Part shown: positions 24,684 to 36,317 of the stretch, piece by piece | How positions within the stretch are numbered: the stretch's first letter is position 1 | Layout of the letters: each line of letters begins with the position of its first letter | From: Ensifer sp. LC163 | GTDB taxonomy: Bacteria > Pseudomonadota > Alphaproteobacteria > Rhizobiales > Rhizobiaceae | Assembly: GCF_001695855.1 (NCBI RefSeq) | Contig: NZ_MBSS01000001.1 | Location: 661,644 to 725,643, forward strand | Direction of reading: 5' to 3' | DNA: 64,000 nucleotides | Notes under the pieces: generated by a model | Seen by the model: only the letters and a program-made list of their open reading frames with translations | The model's database searches: none | What the model was told of the DNA's origin: nothing | Position numbers and translations under genes: made by a program

Positions 24684-25943
24684 TCAGGCCAGTTCTTCGT
24701 CGCCACCGACGGCGATGAACTTCTGCTCGATCTCCGGCAGGGGCTCATCGTCGATTGCCGCTTCGAAGGCGCGCAGACGCTTGTAGATCGACAGAAGCTC
24801 GACAATGGTCGGCCAGGACGAAACGAGGTACTGGAACGACGACGTCACCTGCCCGAAAGCACCCGAGATCTGGTTCAACGCACCGAGCGTGATCTTGCCG
24901 GCGATGATCGACGGCGCCAGGATCAGCAACGAAAAGATGTTGTTGATCTGCAAATAGAAGATGCGGGCGATGTTGAAGTAGAGATAGTGGAAATAGAGCC
25001 GGAAATAATTCCGGCGGACGTTGTCGAAGAGATCGGCAACGGTCGGAGGCTGTGCGCGGTCGGCGTGATCCTCGCCATAGACCAACTCCTTGCGAAAGGC
25101 CGCCTCGACACGCTGGTTGCGGAACTCGAGACCCGGCAGCTTGATACCGACGACCGCCAGAAACACCGTGCCGAACAAGGACCAGAGCACGGCGGCAGTG
25201 ACGAGCGGATAGGGAATGGCGCCGACAATCGGCAGTTCGGTCACATTCGCCGAAAGGCGGATCAACACCGGCGTGAAGGCAATCAACGTCATGACGCTGT
25301 CGATCAGGCTGACGCCGAGCCCCTCGACCGTCGTGGAAAAGCGCATCGTGTCTTCCTGCACACGCTGCGAAGCACCTTCGATATGGCGAAGCTTGCCCCA
25401 ATGGGTCATGTAGTATTCGTTCATCGCCGTGCGCCAGCGGAAGATGTAGTGGCTGACGAAGAAGCGCGTCATGACGGCAACGGCCACCGCGACAAGCGCA
25501 ATGCCGAGGAAGACAGCAATCTGGCTGTAGAACTCGTCTGCCGTAACCACCTTGGACTTCGAAACGGCGGCCTGGATCAGATCCCAAAACGGCCCGTACC
25601 AGTTGTTGATCGCCACGCTCACCTGCACCTGGAAATAGGTGACGAAGAGGATGAGTGCCGAGCCGAGGATCGACCAGTTCTGCCAGCGGTGCGGCGAGTA
25701 GACATACCAGAATGCCGCGAACAGCCCGACGACCAGCCCGAAGTAGAGATAGAACCAAACGAAGGCGGGGGACCAGAAGGCGGAGATGCCGACGATCGGC
25801 GGCGCGTCCGAAGACAAGGGTGGCATACCGAAGACGGCGCCCAGTTGCTCGCCTTCGCCGTACCAGAAGGCAATGGCGACCAGCGACCAGACGACGAAGG
25901 AAATGAAAAAGAGCTTCGGCTTCGGGAAGAAGGATAGGAACAA
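24684..25943 (-). CDS. bacA: BacA/SbmA peptide transporter
   Basis: This 419-residue inner-membrane protein is nearly the length of S. meliloti BacA and shares its start ([11 protein letters not shown]), the segment [82 protein letters not shown], and the C-terminal [30 protein letters not shown]. It has about seven hydrophobic segments. BacA imports proline-rich and nodule cysteine-rich peptides and is needed for bacteroid survival in legumes that make NCR peptides. It also affects very-long-chain fatty acids on lipid A. It is transcribed alone, convergent with the deacetylase gene. Confidence 0.95.
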   Translation of the reverse strand: MFLSFFPKPKLFFISFVVWSLVAIAFWYGEGEQLGAVFGMPPLSSDAPPIVGISAFWSPAFVWFYLYFGLVVGLFAAFWYVYSPHRWQNWSILGSALILFVTYFQVQVSVAINNWYGPFWDLIQAAVSKSKVVTADEFYSQIAVFLGIALVAVAVAVMTRFFVSHYIFRWRTAMNEYYMTHWGKLRHIEGASQRVQEDTMRFSTTVEGLGVSLIDSVMTLIAFTPVLIRLSANVTELPIVGAIPYPLVTAAVLWSLFGTVFLAVVGIKLPGLEFRNQRVEAAFRKELVYGEDHADRAQPPTVADLFDNVRRNYFRLYFHYLYFNIARIFYLQINNIFSLLILAPSIIAGKITLGALNQISGAFGQVTSSFQYLVSSWPTIVELLSIYKRLRAFEAAIDDEPLPEIEQKFIAVGGDEELA

Positions 25944-26126
25944 AGTACGGCACTCTCGTTTCGGGGGAGGAGAACAACTCGCCTCCCGAAGCGCCGAAAC
26001 TAGGGCAAAGCACCTTCTTCAACAATCGGGTAATATGAACGTTACTGTTATTTCATGATGGGCGATCGGTTGGCGCAGCCCCTCAACCGAGCGAAGCTGC
26101 TATAGCGCAGGCGACCCCGACACCGT

Positions 26127-27326
26127 TCAGCGCGGCAGTGCCGCCGCGATCCGCCTGAGCTCGGCGACGATCACGCCACCGCAGACAAACAGCACCGCCG
26201 CCGCAATCAGCGTGGGCGCTGAAAAACTGCCGGTGCGCTGCGCGAGCCACCCGGCAACCACAGGGCCGATGATCTGGCCGATGCCGAAGGCCGCCGTCAT
26301 CAGGGCAAGCGCCTTGCGCGGGCTTTCCGGCGCCAGGTGCCGGCCGATCTGCAGGCCGTAGGCGGTGATCATCATGAAGGTGGCGCCCAGCATCAGCCCG
26401 CCTGCAAGCGGCGCATAGGGCAGCGGCAGGCTGACGGTCAGCACAAGGCCGACGGCCTCAACCAGCAAACCGATCGCGTAGACGCCGGCAAGCCCGAAAC
26501 GCGGCACGGCCGAGCGCCAGAGATAGACCGACAGCGCCGCACTTAAGCCCGTCAACAGCCAGGCCAGGAACTCGATGCTGTGGCCGCCGCTCGCATCGCG
26601 GGCCATGGCGACGAGGAACGTCGCGGTAATCACGTAGCCGAACCCGAAGAAGCCGTAGGTCAACGTCACCACGGTCAGGGGTCGCGTCCAGGTGAGCGGC
26701 TTTTCACGCGCGGCGCCATTGCCGGAGACGGGACCTGCCGGCAGCATGAGGGCGACAACAATCGTGCCGATGAGCGCGACAAGAGCGCCGGCGAACCAGT
26801 CGGCTTGCGACGCCGAAAGCCCGGAGGCACCGGCGAGAGGCGCCAACCAGACGCAGAGCGAGGAGAAGGCGATGCCGAGCCCGACGCCGCCGAAATGCAA
26901 CGCCGGCACATGTTCCGACCGCGCCAGCAGTCCGTGACCAAGAACGATGCCGGAGATGAAGATCATCGAAAAGGCGCTCGCAAGACCGGCGAGAAAGCGG
27001 ATGAGGCTGAGCACGAAAACCGAAGATGAAAGCCCCATCGCTGCAAGCAGCAGCGTGGTCGCCGCTAGCGCCGAAAGCCCGATCCTGCGCTCATGCCCGT
27101 GCGCCCAGCCGTAAGCGCCCAGCACGGCGCCGGCGAGATAGCCGACGAAGTTTGCCGAGGCGATGAGACCGGCATCCGCCGGCGACAGACCGAGGTCCGC
27201 CATCATCGCCGGCAGGATCGGCGTGTAGGAGAAGCGGCCGAAGCCCATGGCCACCGCCATGGCGATGGCGCCGGCGGTAGCGGTCGAGGCGAGGCTTGCG
27301 TGATGTGGTCTGTCGAACGTGGTCAT
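26127..27326 (-). CDS. YbfB/YjiJ-type MFS transporter
   Basis: This 399-residue protein has twelve predicted hydrophobic segments. The N-terminal GFGRFSYTPILPAMMADLGLSPADAGLIASANFVGYLAGAVLGA is characteristic of the YbfB/YjiJ group of the major facilitator superfamily, whose substrates are mostly unknown. The start is the ATG at 27326 (MTTFDRPHHASLAST). It lies downstream of map on the same strand with an 80-bp gap, so co-transcription is possible but not required. Confidence 0.88.
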   Translation of the reverse strand: MTTFDRPHHASLASTATAGAIAMAVAMGFGRFSYTPILPAMMADLGLSPADAGLIASANFVGYLAGAVLGAYGWAHGHERRIGLSALAATTLLLAAMGLSSSVFVLSLIRFLAGLASAFSMIFISGIVLGHGLLARSEHVPALHFGGVGLGIAFSSLCVWLAPLAGASGLSASQADWFAGALVALIGTIVVALMLPAGPVSGNGAAREKPLTWTRPLTVVTLTYGFFGFGYVITATFLVAMARDASGGHSIEFLAWLLTGLSAALSVYLWRSAVPRFGLAGVYAIGLLVEAVGLVLTVSLPLPYAPLAGGLMLGATFMMITAYGLQIGRHLAPESPRKALALMTAAFGIGQIIGPVVAGWLAQRTGSFSAPTLIAAAVLFVCGGVIVAELRRIAAALPR

Positions 27327-27405
27327 GGCAGTTTATTGCACTGCAAAACGAACACCACAAATCACTATAATTGAACGACCTATTGAAGGAATCGAACGAT
27401 GCCCG

Positions 27406-28158
27406 TCAGCCGGGCAGCGTCACCACCAGCGGGCCACCGCGCGTGACGACGACCGTGTGCTCGTACTGCACGGTCGGTGCCCGCGGTTCGCTATAGAGCG
27501 TCCAGTCATCCTTGTCGCCGCTCTCGGCCCAATCCGCTCCCATCGACAGGAACGGTTCGACGGTAAAGACCATACCGTCGGTCATGCGCCGCCGCTCGCT
27601 CGGATCCGGCCAGGTGGCGATTTCCTTCGGCTCCTCGTGCAGGGAGCGGCCGATGCCGTGGCTGGCAAGGTTGGTGACCAGCGAATAGCGGTTCTTGCGG
27701 GCAAAATCGCCGATGGCGTTGCCGATCGCGGCAAGCGACTGGTCGGGACGCACCTGTTTGAGGCCGACCCACATCGCCCGCTTGCCGTCGCGGCAGAGCC
27801 TGTCGATCGCGGCCGTCACCGGCGGCACCGGGAAGGAAGCGCCGGTATCGGCGAAGATGCCGTCCTTTTCAGCGGAGACGTCGATATTGACGAGATCGCC
27901 GGCGCGGATGATGCGGCTGCCGGGAATGCCGTGGGCGATTTCCTCGTTGACGCTGATGCAGGTGGCACCGGGAAACTGGTAGCAGAGTTCTGGCGCGGAC
28001 CGCGCGCCGGCATCTTCCAGCACCTTGCGGCCGATGGCATCCAGTTCCGCCGTGGTGATGCCGGGCTCCAGAGCTTCGCCCATCGCCTGCAGCGCATTGG
28101 CGCAGATGCGGCCGATTTCCTTCAGCCGCAGCAGATCTTCTTCGTTGTTGAGGGTCAT
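27406..28158 (-). CDS. map: Type I methionine aminopeptidase
   Basis: This 250-residue cytoplasmic enzyme removes the initiator methionine from new proteins. Metal ligands are visible in order: Asp in VNIDVSAEKDGIFADTG (both aspartates), His in ASHGIGRSLHEEP, Glu in FTVEPF and Glu in YEHTVVVT. The N-terminal SH3-binding zinc region of some Map proteins is absent, as is normal for type Ia. Other Rhizobiaceae usually carry another map elsewhere, so this may be a second copy. It lies downstream of the luciferase-like oxidoreductase gene with an 87-bp gap. Confidence 0.93.
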   Translation of the reverse strand: MTLNNEEDLLRLKEIGRICANALQAMGEALEPGITTAELDAIGRKVLEDAGARSAPELCYQFPGATCISVNEEIAHGIPGSRIIRAGDLVNIDVSAEKDGIFADTGASFPVPPVTAAIDRLCRDGKRAMWVGLKQVRPDQSLAAIGNAIGDFARKNRYSLVTNLASHGIGRSLHEEPKEIATWPDPSERRRMTDGMVFTVEPFLSMGADWAESGDKDDWTLYSEPRAPTVQYEHTVVVTRGGPLVVTLPG

Positions 28159-28245
28159 CCGTGTCTCGCTTTCGCGCTCACATGTAACCCGTCGGCACCG
28201 GATTTTCCAGCGCCGACAGTCGATAGATGACGGGCCTGCGATGGC

Positions 28246-29304
28246 TCAGGCCGAAGCGGCCAGTCCGGCCCGCTCCTCCGCCAGCGCCTTGCGCACCAGC
28301 GGCGCGACCTTGGTGCCGTAGAGTTCGATGCCGCGCATGATCTGCGCATGCGGCATCGGGCCGATCGCCATCTGCAGCAGGAAGCGGTCGTTACGGAAGA
28401 GCTTCCAGTTCTCGACGATCTTCTCGGCCACAGTTTCCGGATCGCCGAGGAAGAGGTTGCCGGCGGGGCTACGCGCCTGGTCGAAATGCGCGCGGTTCGT
28501 CGGCCCCCAGCCACGCTCGCGGCCGATGCGGTTCATCACCTCCGCCTGCGGGCCATAAAACTGGTCGGCGGCAAGATCGGTCGTATCGGCGATGAAGCCG
28601 TGAACGTTGATGCTGGTCTTCAGCTTCGCCGGATCCTGGCCGGCGCGGCAGGCGGCCTCGCGATAAAGGTCAAACAGCGGCGCGAACCGGCGTGGCTCGC
28701 CGCCGATGATGGCGAGCGCCACCGGCAGGCCGAGGGCACCGGCGCGGGCCACCGACTGCGGCGTGCCGCCGACGGCAATCCATAGCGGCAGCATCTCCTG
28801 CAGCGGACGCGGATAGACGCCGCGATCGCTGATCGCCGCGCGCATCTCGCCGACCCAGGAGACCTTCTCTGTTTCGCGCAACGCCATCAGCAGGTCGAGC
28901 TTTTCGGCAAAGAGCTGGTCGTAATCGTCGAGCGACTGGCCGAAGAGCGGGAAGGATTCGATGAACGAGCCGCGACCGGCCATGATTTCGGCCCGGCCGT
29001 TGGAGAGAAGGTCGAGCGTGGAAAACTGCTGGAACACGCGCACCGGGTCGTCTGAACTCAGAACGGTCACGGCGCTCGTCAGCCTGATAGTCTTCGTCCT
29101 GGCCGCGGCTGCGGCAAGGATCACGGCTGGCGCCGAGGCCGCATAATCGGGCCGGTGATGTTCGCCTAGGCCGAAGACGTCGAGCCCAACCTGATCGGCC
29201 AGTTCGATCTCCTCGAGCAGATTGGCAAGTCGACGCTGGCCTTCCCGGCCCTTGTCGGCAGCATTCGGATCGACATCCGCAAATGTGTAAAGCCCGAGTT
29301 CCAT
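28246..29304 (-). CDS. Luciferase-like (LLM) flavin-dependent oxidoreductase
   Basis: This 352-residue TIM-barrel protein is of the bacterial-luciferase family, using FMNH2 or F420. Typical segments are [93 protein letters not shown] and [11 protein letters not shown]. The start at 29304 (MELGL) has AGGA nine bases upstream; 29313 would add three residues. The family oxidises alkanes, sulfonates or small organics, and the substrate here is unknown. It shares a strand with map. Confidence 0.88.
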   Translation of the reverse strand: MELGLYTFADVDPNAADKGREGQRRLANLLEEIELADQVGLDVFGLGEHHRPDYAASAPAVILAAAAARTKTIRLTSAVTVLSSDDPVRVFQQFSTLDLLSNGRAEIMAGRGSFIESFPLFGQSLDDYDQLFAEKLDLLMALRETEKVSWVGEMRAAISDRGVYPRPLQEMLPLWIAVGGTPQSVARAGALGLPVALAIIGGEPRRFAPLFDLYREAACRAGQDPAKLKTSINVHGFIADTTDLAADQFYGPQAEVMNRIGRERGWGPTNRAHFDQARSPAGNLFLGDPETVAEKIVENWKLFRNDRFLLQMAIGPMPHAQIMRGIELYGTKVAPLVRKALAEERAGLAASA

Positions 29305-29433
29305 GGTGCCCATCCTATCGTTGTTTTACCGACAGATAATTGGCTCCGGCGCGGGCAGCAAATGCGCATCCGGGAAACACTGTGTTTCCCGGATGGTGCC
29401 AAACGGTGCTTAGATCAGGCCAAGGGTCAGGAC

Positions 29434-30921
29434 CTAGCTCAGTGTGCGCTTGACTGCATTGCGCCAGCCCTTGAGCTTCGCCTTGCGTGTCGTCTCGTCC
29501 ATCGCGGGCTCGAAACGGCGATCACGGGCCCAGGATTTGGCAAAATCTTCCTGCTTCGGCCAGACGCCGGCGCGGCTGCCGGCGAGCCAGGCAACGCCGA
29601 GCGCCGTCGTCTCGAGGATGGTCGGCCGGTCGACCGGCGCATCGAGAAGGTCGGAAAGCCGCTGCATCGTCCAGTCCGAGGCGACCATGCCGCCGTCGAC
29701 GCGCAAGACCGTTTCCTTGCCGTGGTTGCGCCAGTCCTTGTGCATGGCCTCGAGCAGGTCGCGCGTCTGGTAGCAGACCGCCTCGAGCGCAGCACGTGCG
29801 AACTCGGCAGGCCCTGTATTGCGGGTCATGCCGAAGATCGCGCCGCGGGCATCGGGATCCCAGTGCGGTGCGCCGAGACCGGTAAAGGCCGGGACCAGAT
29901 AGACCTCCTGCGACGGGTCGGCACTTTCGGCAAGCGTGCCGGTGTCGGGTGCCGCCTTGATCACCTTCAGGCCATCGCGCAGCCACTGCACCGCCGCGCC
30001 GGCAACGAAGATCGAGCCTTCGAGCGCATAGATGGTTTCGCCATCCAGCCGATAGGCGATGGTGGTGAGCAGCCGGTTCTTCGACCGCACCATGTCTTTG
30101 CCGGTGTTGAGCAGCGCGAAGCAGCCCGTGCCGTAGGTCGATTTCAGCATGCCCGGCTTGAAGCAGGCCTGGCCGATGGTGGCGGCCTGCTGGTCGCCGG
30201 CAACGCCGAGGATCGGGATCGCAGCACCAAAGAGCGCCTTGTCGGTGACGCCGAAATCGGCGGCGCAGTCCTTCACCTCCGGCAGCATGGCGCGGGGCAC
30301 GCGCAGGATGTCGAGCAACTCGTCATCCCAGGCATTGTCGGCGATGTTGTAGATCAGCGTGCGCGAGGCGTTGGTCGCATCCGTGACGAAGGACTTCCCG
30401 CCAGTCAGCCGCCAGATCAGGAAAGTATCGATGGTGCCGAAGCAAAGCTCACCCTTGGCGGCTCTGGCCTGGGCGCCCTTTACGTTCGACAGCAGCCAGC
30501 TGAGCTTGGTGCCGGAGAAATAGGGATCGAGCAGCAGGCCGGTCTTCTTGGTGAAGGTCTTTTCCAGACCCTGCTTCTTCAGCTTGTCGCAGTAAACAGC
30601 GGTGCGGCGGTCCTGCCAGACGATGGCGTTGTGGATCGGCTTGCCGGTCTGGCGATCCCAGACGACGACGGTTTCGCGCTGGTTGGTGATGCCGATGCCG
30701 GCGATATCGCTTGCCGAGATCCCCGCCTTCTTGATCGCCTCGTTGACGGTGACGACGACCGTCTCCCAGATTTCCTCCGGATCGTGCTCGACCCAGCCGG
30801 ATTTCGGAAAGTGCTGCTTGAATTCCTTCTGGCCGGCGCCCGCCACCTGCTGCTTGCCATCGAAGACGATCGCCCGGCTCGACGTCGTGCCCTGATCGAT
30901 CGCGAGAATATATCCGCCCAT
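29434..30921 (-). CDS. glpK: Glycerol kinase
   Basis: This 495-residue FGGY-family kinase makes glycerol 3-phosphate from glycerol and ATP. It shows the phosphate-binding start [20 protein letters not shown], the FGGY region [30 protein letters not shown] and the C-terminal signature [32 protein letters not shown] 30921 with GGGGAGG upstream is the family start; the frame extends eight codons further to 30945 without support. It is divergent from bdhA. Three phased AAACG-type repeats and a TTGACA -35 element lie upstream and may be its operator and promoter. Confidence 0.96.
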   Translation of the reverse strand: MGGYILAIDQGTTSSRAIVFDGKQQVAGAGQKEFKQHFPKSGWVEHDPEEIWETVVVTVNEAIKKAGISASDIAGIGITNQRETVVVWDRQTGKPIHNAIVWQDRRTAVYCDKLKKQGLEKTFTKKTGLLLDPYFSGTKLSWLLSNVKGAQARAAKGELCFGTIDTFLIWRLTGGKSFVTDATNASRTLIYNIADNAWDDELLDILRVPRAMLPEVKDCAADFGVTDKALFGAAIPILGVAGDQQAATIGQACFKPGMLKSTYGTGCFALLNTGKDMVRSKNRLLTTIAYRLDGETIYALEGSIFVAGAAVQWLRDGLKVIKAAPDTGTLAESADPSQEVYLVPAFTGLGAPHWDPDARGAIFGMTRNTGPAEFARAALEAVCYQTRDLLEAMHKDWRNHGKETVLRVDGGMVASDWTMQRLSDLLDAPVDRPTILETTALGVAWLAGSRAGVWPKQEDFAKSWARDRRFEPAMDETTRKAKLKGWRNAVKRTLS

Positions 30922-31007
30922 ATGCCCCTCCCCGGCCTGCATCACGTGTTACGACGCCCTTCCCAAGGGGCGCGGCGTCCATTTCGAAAAACTTCAATAC
31001 GATGGCA

Positions 31008-31037
31008 AAACGAATGTCAAACGAAAACAAAACGCAA
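31008..31037 (-). promoter_or_regulatory. Phased direct repeats and -35 element upstream of glpK
   Basis: On the plus strand AAACGAA starts at 31008 and again at 31019, and AAACGCAA at 31030, exactly 11 bp apart. On the minus strand a perfect TTGACA -35 (31020-31015) lies between the first two, followed by CGTATTGA at a short spacing. Helix-phased TTCGTTT repeats of this kind resemble operators of DeoR-family regulators such as GlpR. The assignment to glpK is by position. Confidence 0.4.
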
Positions 31038-31185
31038 GAAATCGCCGCGAAGCCTCCGGCCGCAAACTCTGCGTCGGCGGCCTGAAAAACACAATTGTCA
31101 CCTCAGCGGTTTTACGCGTAGGTTGACGCTGTTGCGTCGCAAAAACCGGGCAGGATCGGTGGCGCTGCAAAGGGAGAGATCAGGA

Positions 31186-31962
31186 ATGACGAGAACTGCG
31201 GTCATCACCGGTTCGACGAGCGGCATCGGCCTTGCCATTGCCAAGGCATTCGCCAAGGGCGGCGCCAACATTGTCTTGAACGGCTTCGGCGCACCGGACG
31301 AAATCAAGGCCGCGACGGACGAAGTCGGCGCGCTCACCACCGGAACGGTCATCTATCACCCGGCCGACATGACGAAGCCGAACGAGATCGCCGATCTGAT
31401 GGCGACGGCTGAAAAGCGCTTCGGCAGCGTCGACATCCTGGTCAACAATGCCGGCGTTCAATATGTCGAGAAGGTCGAGGATTTCCCGGTCGAGCAGTGG
31501 GACCGCATCATCGCCATCAACCTCTCCTCCTCCTTCCATACCATTCGCGCCGCCCTTCCCGGCATGAAAGCAAAGGGCTGGGGCCGCATCGTCAACATCG
31601 CCTCGGCCCACGGGCTCGTCGCCTCGCCGTTCAAATCCGCCTATGTCGCTGCCAAGCATGGCATCATGGGGCTGACGAAGACCGTCGCGCTCGAAGTTGC
31701 GGAAAACGGCATCACCGCCAACTCGATCTGCCCGGGTTATGTGCTGACCCCGCTTGTCGAAAAGCAGATCCCGGATCAGGCCCGCACCCGCGGCATCACC
31801 GAAGAACAGGTGATCAACGACGTGATGCTCAAGGGCCAGCCGACCAAGAAGTTCATCACGGTCGAACAGGTGGCGTCATTGGCCGTCTACCTCGCCGGCG
31901 ACGATGCGGCGCAAATCACCGGCACGCATGTTTCCATGGACGGCGGCTGGACCGCGCAATAG
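31186..31962 (+). CDS. bdhA: D-3-hydroxybutyrate dehydrogenase
   Basis: This 258-residue short-chain dehydrogenase has the length of S. meliloti BdhA. It oxidises D-3-hydroxybutyrate, the breakdown product of polyhydroxybutyrate, to acetoacetate using NAD. Motifs are TGSTSGIGLAIAKAFAKGGANIVLNGFG (cofactor), NNAGVQYVEKVEDFP, the catalytic S-x-Y-x-K in SAHGLVASPFKSAYVAAKHG, and LAGDDAAQITGTHVSMDGGWTAQ at the end. AAGGGAGAGATCAGGA precedes the ATG. It is followed by xdhA and xdhB in the same direction, the order described for the S. meliloti bdhA-xdhA2-xdhB2 operon. Confidence 0.96.
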   Translation: MTRTAVITGSTSGIGLAIAKAFAKGGANIVLNGFGAPDEIKAATDEVGALTTGTVIYHPADMTKPNEIADLMATAEKRFGSVDILVNNAGVQYVEKVEDFPVEQWDRIIAINLSSSFHTIRAALPGMKAKGWGRIVNIASAHGLVASPFKSAYVAAKHGIMGLTKTVALEVAENGITANSICPGYVLTPLVEKQIPDQARTRGITEEQVINDVMLKGQPTKKFITVEQVASLAVYLAGDDAAQITGTHVSMDGGWTAQ

Positions 31963-32079
31963 AGCGCGCCCGTCCATTGAGACAAGGCGGATGACGCCCT
32001 AACTCTATGAAAATGCGCATGGTCCGCTGCCGGGAACGATTCCGGTTTTTGCGGCCAAGCATCAGCAGGAATGAATGGC

Positions 32080-33570
<1,491 letters not shown>

Positions 33571-33572
33571 TC

Positions 33573-35912
33573 ATGGACAAGTCGACCTTCGAGGAACGCA
33601 AGGCGATCCGCGGCGAAATGCATGCGCCGCAGCGCCACGACAGCGCCCACAAGCATGTGGCCGGCACCGCTGACTATATCGACGACATGCCGGAACCAGC
33701 GGGCACCCTGCATGGCGCGCTGGGGATGACCGATCGCGCCCATGCCGAAATTACCGAGATGGATCTCTCGGCCGTGGTCGCGGCGCCCGGCGTCGTCTGC
33801 GTGCTGACCGCCAGCGACATGCCCCATTCCAACGACATCAGCCCCAGCCACCTGCATGACGAGCCGGTGCTTGCCGACGGCATCGTGCAGTTCCACGGCC
33901 AGCCGGCCTTTGCCGTCATCGCCGAGACGCGCGACATCGCCCGCCGTGCTGCCCAACTGGCGAAGATCAGCTATCGCGACCTGCCGCATTTCACCGATAT
34001 TACCGATGCCGTCGCCCATGGCGGCGAACTCGTCACCCAGCCCCTCACCCTCCAGCGCGGCGATGCCGACGCCGAACTGGAAAAGGCGCCGCGCCGGCTG
34101 AAGGGCCGGATGCGCATCGGCGGCCAGGAACATTTTTATCTCGAGGGCCACATCGCCCTTGCCATTCCCGGCGAGGACGACGAAGTCACCGTCTGGTCGT
34201 CCACCCAGCACCCGAGCGAAATCCAGCACATGGTCTCGCACGTGCTCGGCGTTCCCTCCAATGCAGTGACCGTCAATGTGCGCCGCATGGGCGGCGGCTT
34301 CGGCGGCAAGGAAACGCAGGGCAACCAGTTCGCAGCGCTTGCGGCCGTGGCGGCGAAGAAGCTCGGCCGCGCCGTCAAGTTTCGCCCGGACCGCGACGAC
34401 GACATGACGGCCACGGGCAAACGTCACGACTTCCTCGTCGACTATGACGTCGGCTTCGACGACGACGGCCGCATCCGGGCTGTGCATGCCAATTACGCGG
34501 CGCGCTGCGGTTATTCCTCCGATCTCTCCGGACCGGTGACCGACCGCGCGCTTTTCCACGCGGACAGCTCCTATTTCTACCCGCATGTGAAGCTAACGTC
34601 GCAGCCGCTGAAGACCAACACGGTCTCAAACACCGCCTATCGCGGCTTCGGTGGTCCGCAGGGCATGATCGGCGGCGAGCGCATCATCGAGGAGATCGCC
34701 TACCAGCTCAGCAAGGATCCGCTCGAAATCCGCAAGCTGAATTTCTATGGCGAGAAGGGCTCCGGCCGGGACATCACGCCCTACCACCAGCACGTCGAAG
34801 ACAACATCATCGCGCGCATCGTCGCCGAGCTTGAAGCCGACGCCGACTACCAGGAGCGTCGCAAGACCATCGTCGGGTTCAACCGCACTAGCCGCATCAT
34901 TCGCAAGGGCATCGCACTGACGCCGGTGAAATTCGGCATCTCCTTCACCATGACCGCCTTCAACCAGGCGGGTGCCCTGGTGCACATCTATCAGGATGGC
35001 TCGATCCACCTGAACCATGGCGGCACCGAAATGGGCCAGGGCCTCTATGTGAAGGTCGCCCAGGTGATCGCCGACAGTTTCCAGGTCGATCTCGACCGCG
35101 TCAGGATTACCGCGACCACGACGGGCAAGGTGCCGAACACGTCGGCAACCGCCGCATCCTCCGGCTCGGATCTCAACGGCATGGCCGCCTTCGATGCGGC
35201 ACGCCAGATCAAGGAACGGCTCGTCGCCTTTGCCTGCGAGCGCTGGCAGACGAAGGCGGAAAACGTCACCTTCGTACCCGATCACGTGAAGATCGGGGAA
35301 GAGCTGGTACCCTTCCCGGAATTCATCAAGCTCGCCTACATGGCGCGCGTGCAGCTTTCGGCCGCCGGCTTCTACAAGACCCCGAAGATCCATTGGGACC
35401 GCGCGACCGGCCGGGGAACGCCCTTCTACTACTTCGCCTATGGCGCCGCGGTGTCGGAAGTGTCGATCGATACGCTGACCGGCGAATACATGGTCGACCG
35501 CGTCGACGTGCTGCACGATGTCGGCCGCTCGCTCAATCCGGCAATCGACCTTGGTCAGATCGAAGGCGGCTTCGTCCAGGGCATGGGGTGGCTGACGACC
35601 GAGGAACTGTGGTGGGACGACAAGGGGCGGCTGCGCACGCACGCGCCCTCGACCTACAAGATCCCGCTCGCCTCCGACCGGCCGAAGATCTTCAATGTCA
35701 AACTGGCCGAGTGGTCGGAAAATGCGGAAAGAACCATCGGGCGGTCCAAGGCCGTGGGCGAGCCGCCCTTCATGCTGCCGATCTCGGTGCTCGAGGCGCT
35801 GTCGATGGCCGTGGCGAGCGTTGCCGATTACCGCGAATGCCCGCGTCTTGACACGCCGGCGACGCCGGAGCGCGTGCTGATGGCCGTCGAACGCCTTCGG
35901 CAATCCCTTTGA
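33573..35912 (+). CDS. xdhB: Xanthine dehydrogenase large subunit (molybdopterin domain)
   Basis: This 779-residue catalytic subunit carries the molybdenum cofactor site. The molybdopterin-binding loop GGGFGGKETQ is at residues 240-249, the YRGFGGPQGM segment follows, and the catalytic glutamate is in KAVGEPPFMLP (about Glu730). The start two bases after the xdhA stop (AGAGAGGTGATCATG) shows tight coupling. No xdhC-type cofactor-insertion gene follows; one would have to be elsewhere in the genome. Confidence 0.95.
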   Translation: MDKSTFEERKAIRGEMHAPQRHDSAHKHVAGTADYIDDMPEPAGTLHGALGMTDRAHAEITEMDLSAVVAAPGVVCVLTASDMPHSNDISPSHLHDEPVLADGIVQFHGQPAFAVIAETRDIARRAAQLAKISYRDLPHFTDITDAVAHGGELVTQPLTLQRGDADAELEKAPRRLKGRMRIGGQEHFYLEGHIALAIPGEDDEVTVWSSTQHPSEIQHMVSHVLGVPSNAVTVNVRRMGGGFGGKETQGNQFAALAAVAAKKLGRAVKFRPDRDDDMTATGKRHDFLVDYDVGFDDDGRIRAVHANYAARCGYSSDLSGPVTDRALFHADSSYFYPHVKLTSQPLKTNTVSNTAYRGFGGPQGMIGGERIIEEIAYQLSKDPLEIRKLNFYGEKGSGRDITPYHQHVEDNIIARIVAELEADADYQERRKTIVGFNRTSRIIRKGIALTPVKFGISFTMTAFNQAGALVHIYQDGSIHLNHGGTEMGQGLYVKVAQVIADSFQVDLDRVRITATTTGKVPNTSATAASSGSDLNGMAAFDAARQIKERLVAFACERWQTKAENVTFVPDHVKIGEELVPFPEFIKLAYMARVQLSAAGFYKTPKIHWDRATGRGTPFYYFAYGAAVSEVSIDTLTGEYMVDRVDVLHDVGRSLNPAIDLGQIEGGFVQGMGWLTTEELWWDDKGRLRTHAPSTYKIPLASDRPKIFNVKLAEWSENAERTIGRSKAVGEPPFMLPISVLEALSMAVASVADYRECPRLDTPATPERVLMAVERLRQSL

Positions 35913-35966
35913 TTGATGACAGCACCGCGCATCATGCTTGACACGCGGTGTTCAGGAAACGCCCGG

Positions 35967-36215
35967 TCAGATCCGGGGCAGCTCGTCGCTGTTGAAGAGA
36001 CGGCGAGCGTCGGAATTCGCCTCGGCATCGTCCCCATAGGGACCGCGACCATCCATGAAACCCATGTCTCTTTTGATATGGTCGGACAGCGCATTGACAT
36101 CCAGGATGGGCTTGGCGGCAACGGCGCCGCGAAACAGGGTGGACGTGAACCGCACGACCGTTCCCAGCGAAAAAACTGGTTTTCTTTCAGTATGTTCGAG
36201 AACGTCGCAAGTCAT
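35967..36215 (-). CDS. Small conserved-looking hypothetical protein (82 aa)
   Basis: ATG 36215 is preceded by AGGTGATCAAA, a good ribosome site, and the 82-residue frame fills the space between xdhB and the LysR gene. The C-terminal part KPILDVNALSDHIKRDMGFMDGRGP vaguely recalls the 'LSD-ML-DIGL' core of the DUF1127 family of small rhizobial proteins, but the arginine-rich segment is missing. It is divergent from the LysR gene and convergent with xdhB. No function is assigned. Confidence 0.55.
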   Translation of the reverse strand: MTCDVLEHTERKPVFSLGTVVRFTSTLFRGAVAAKPILDVNALSDHIKRDMGFMDGRGPYGDDAEANSDARRLFNSDELPRI

Positions 36216-36317
36216 TTTGATCACCTGTTCGTCTTGGGAAGTTGACTTGCAGGATGCCGTGGAAGAGGATTGAAATCCAATCGAACATCCGTCTGCATGC
36301 ATCAAGAGAGCTTATCC

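Noticed and set aside
29362..31185. Long N-terminal extension of the bdhA frame on the plus strand
   Set aside because: It is the antisense of glpK. bdhA has its own ribosome site and family start at 31186.
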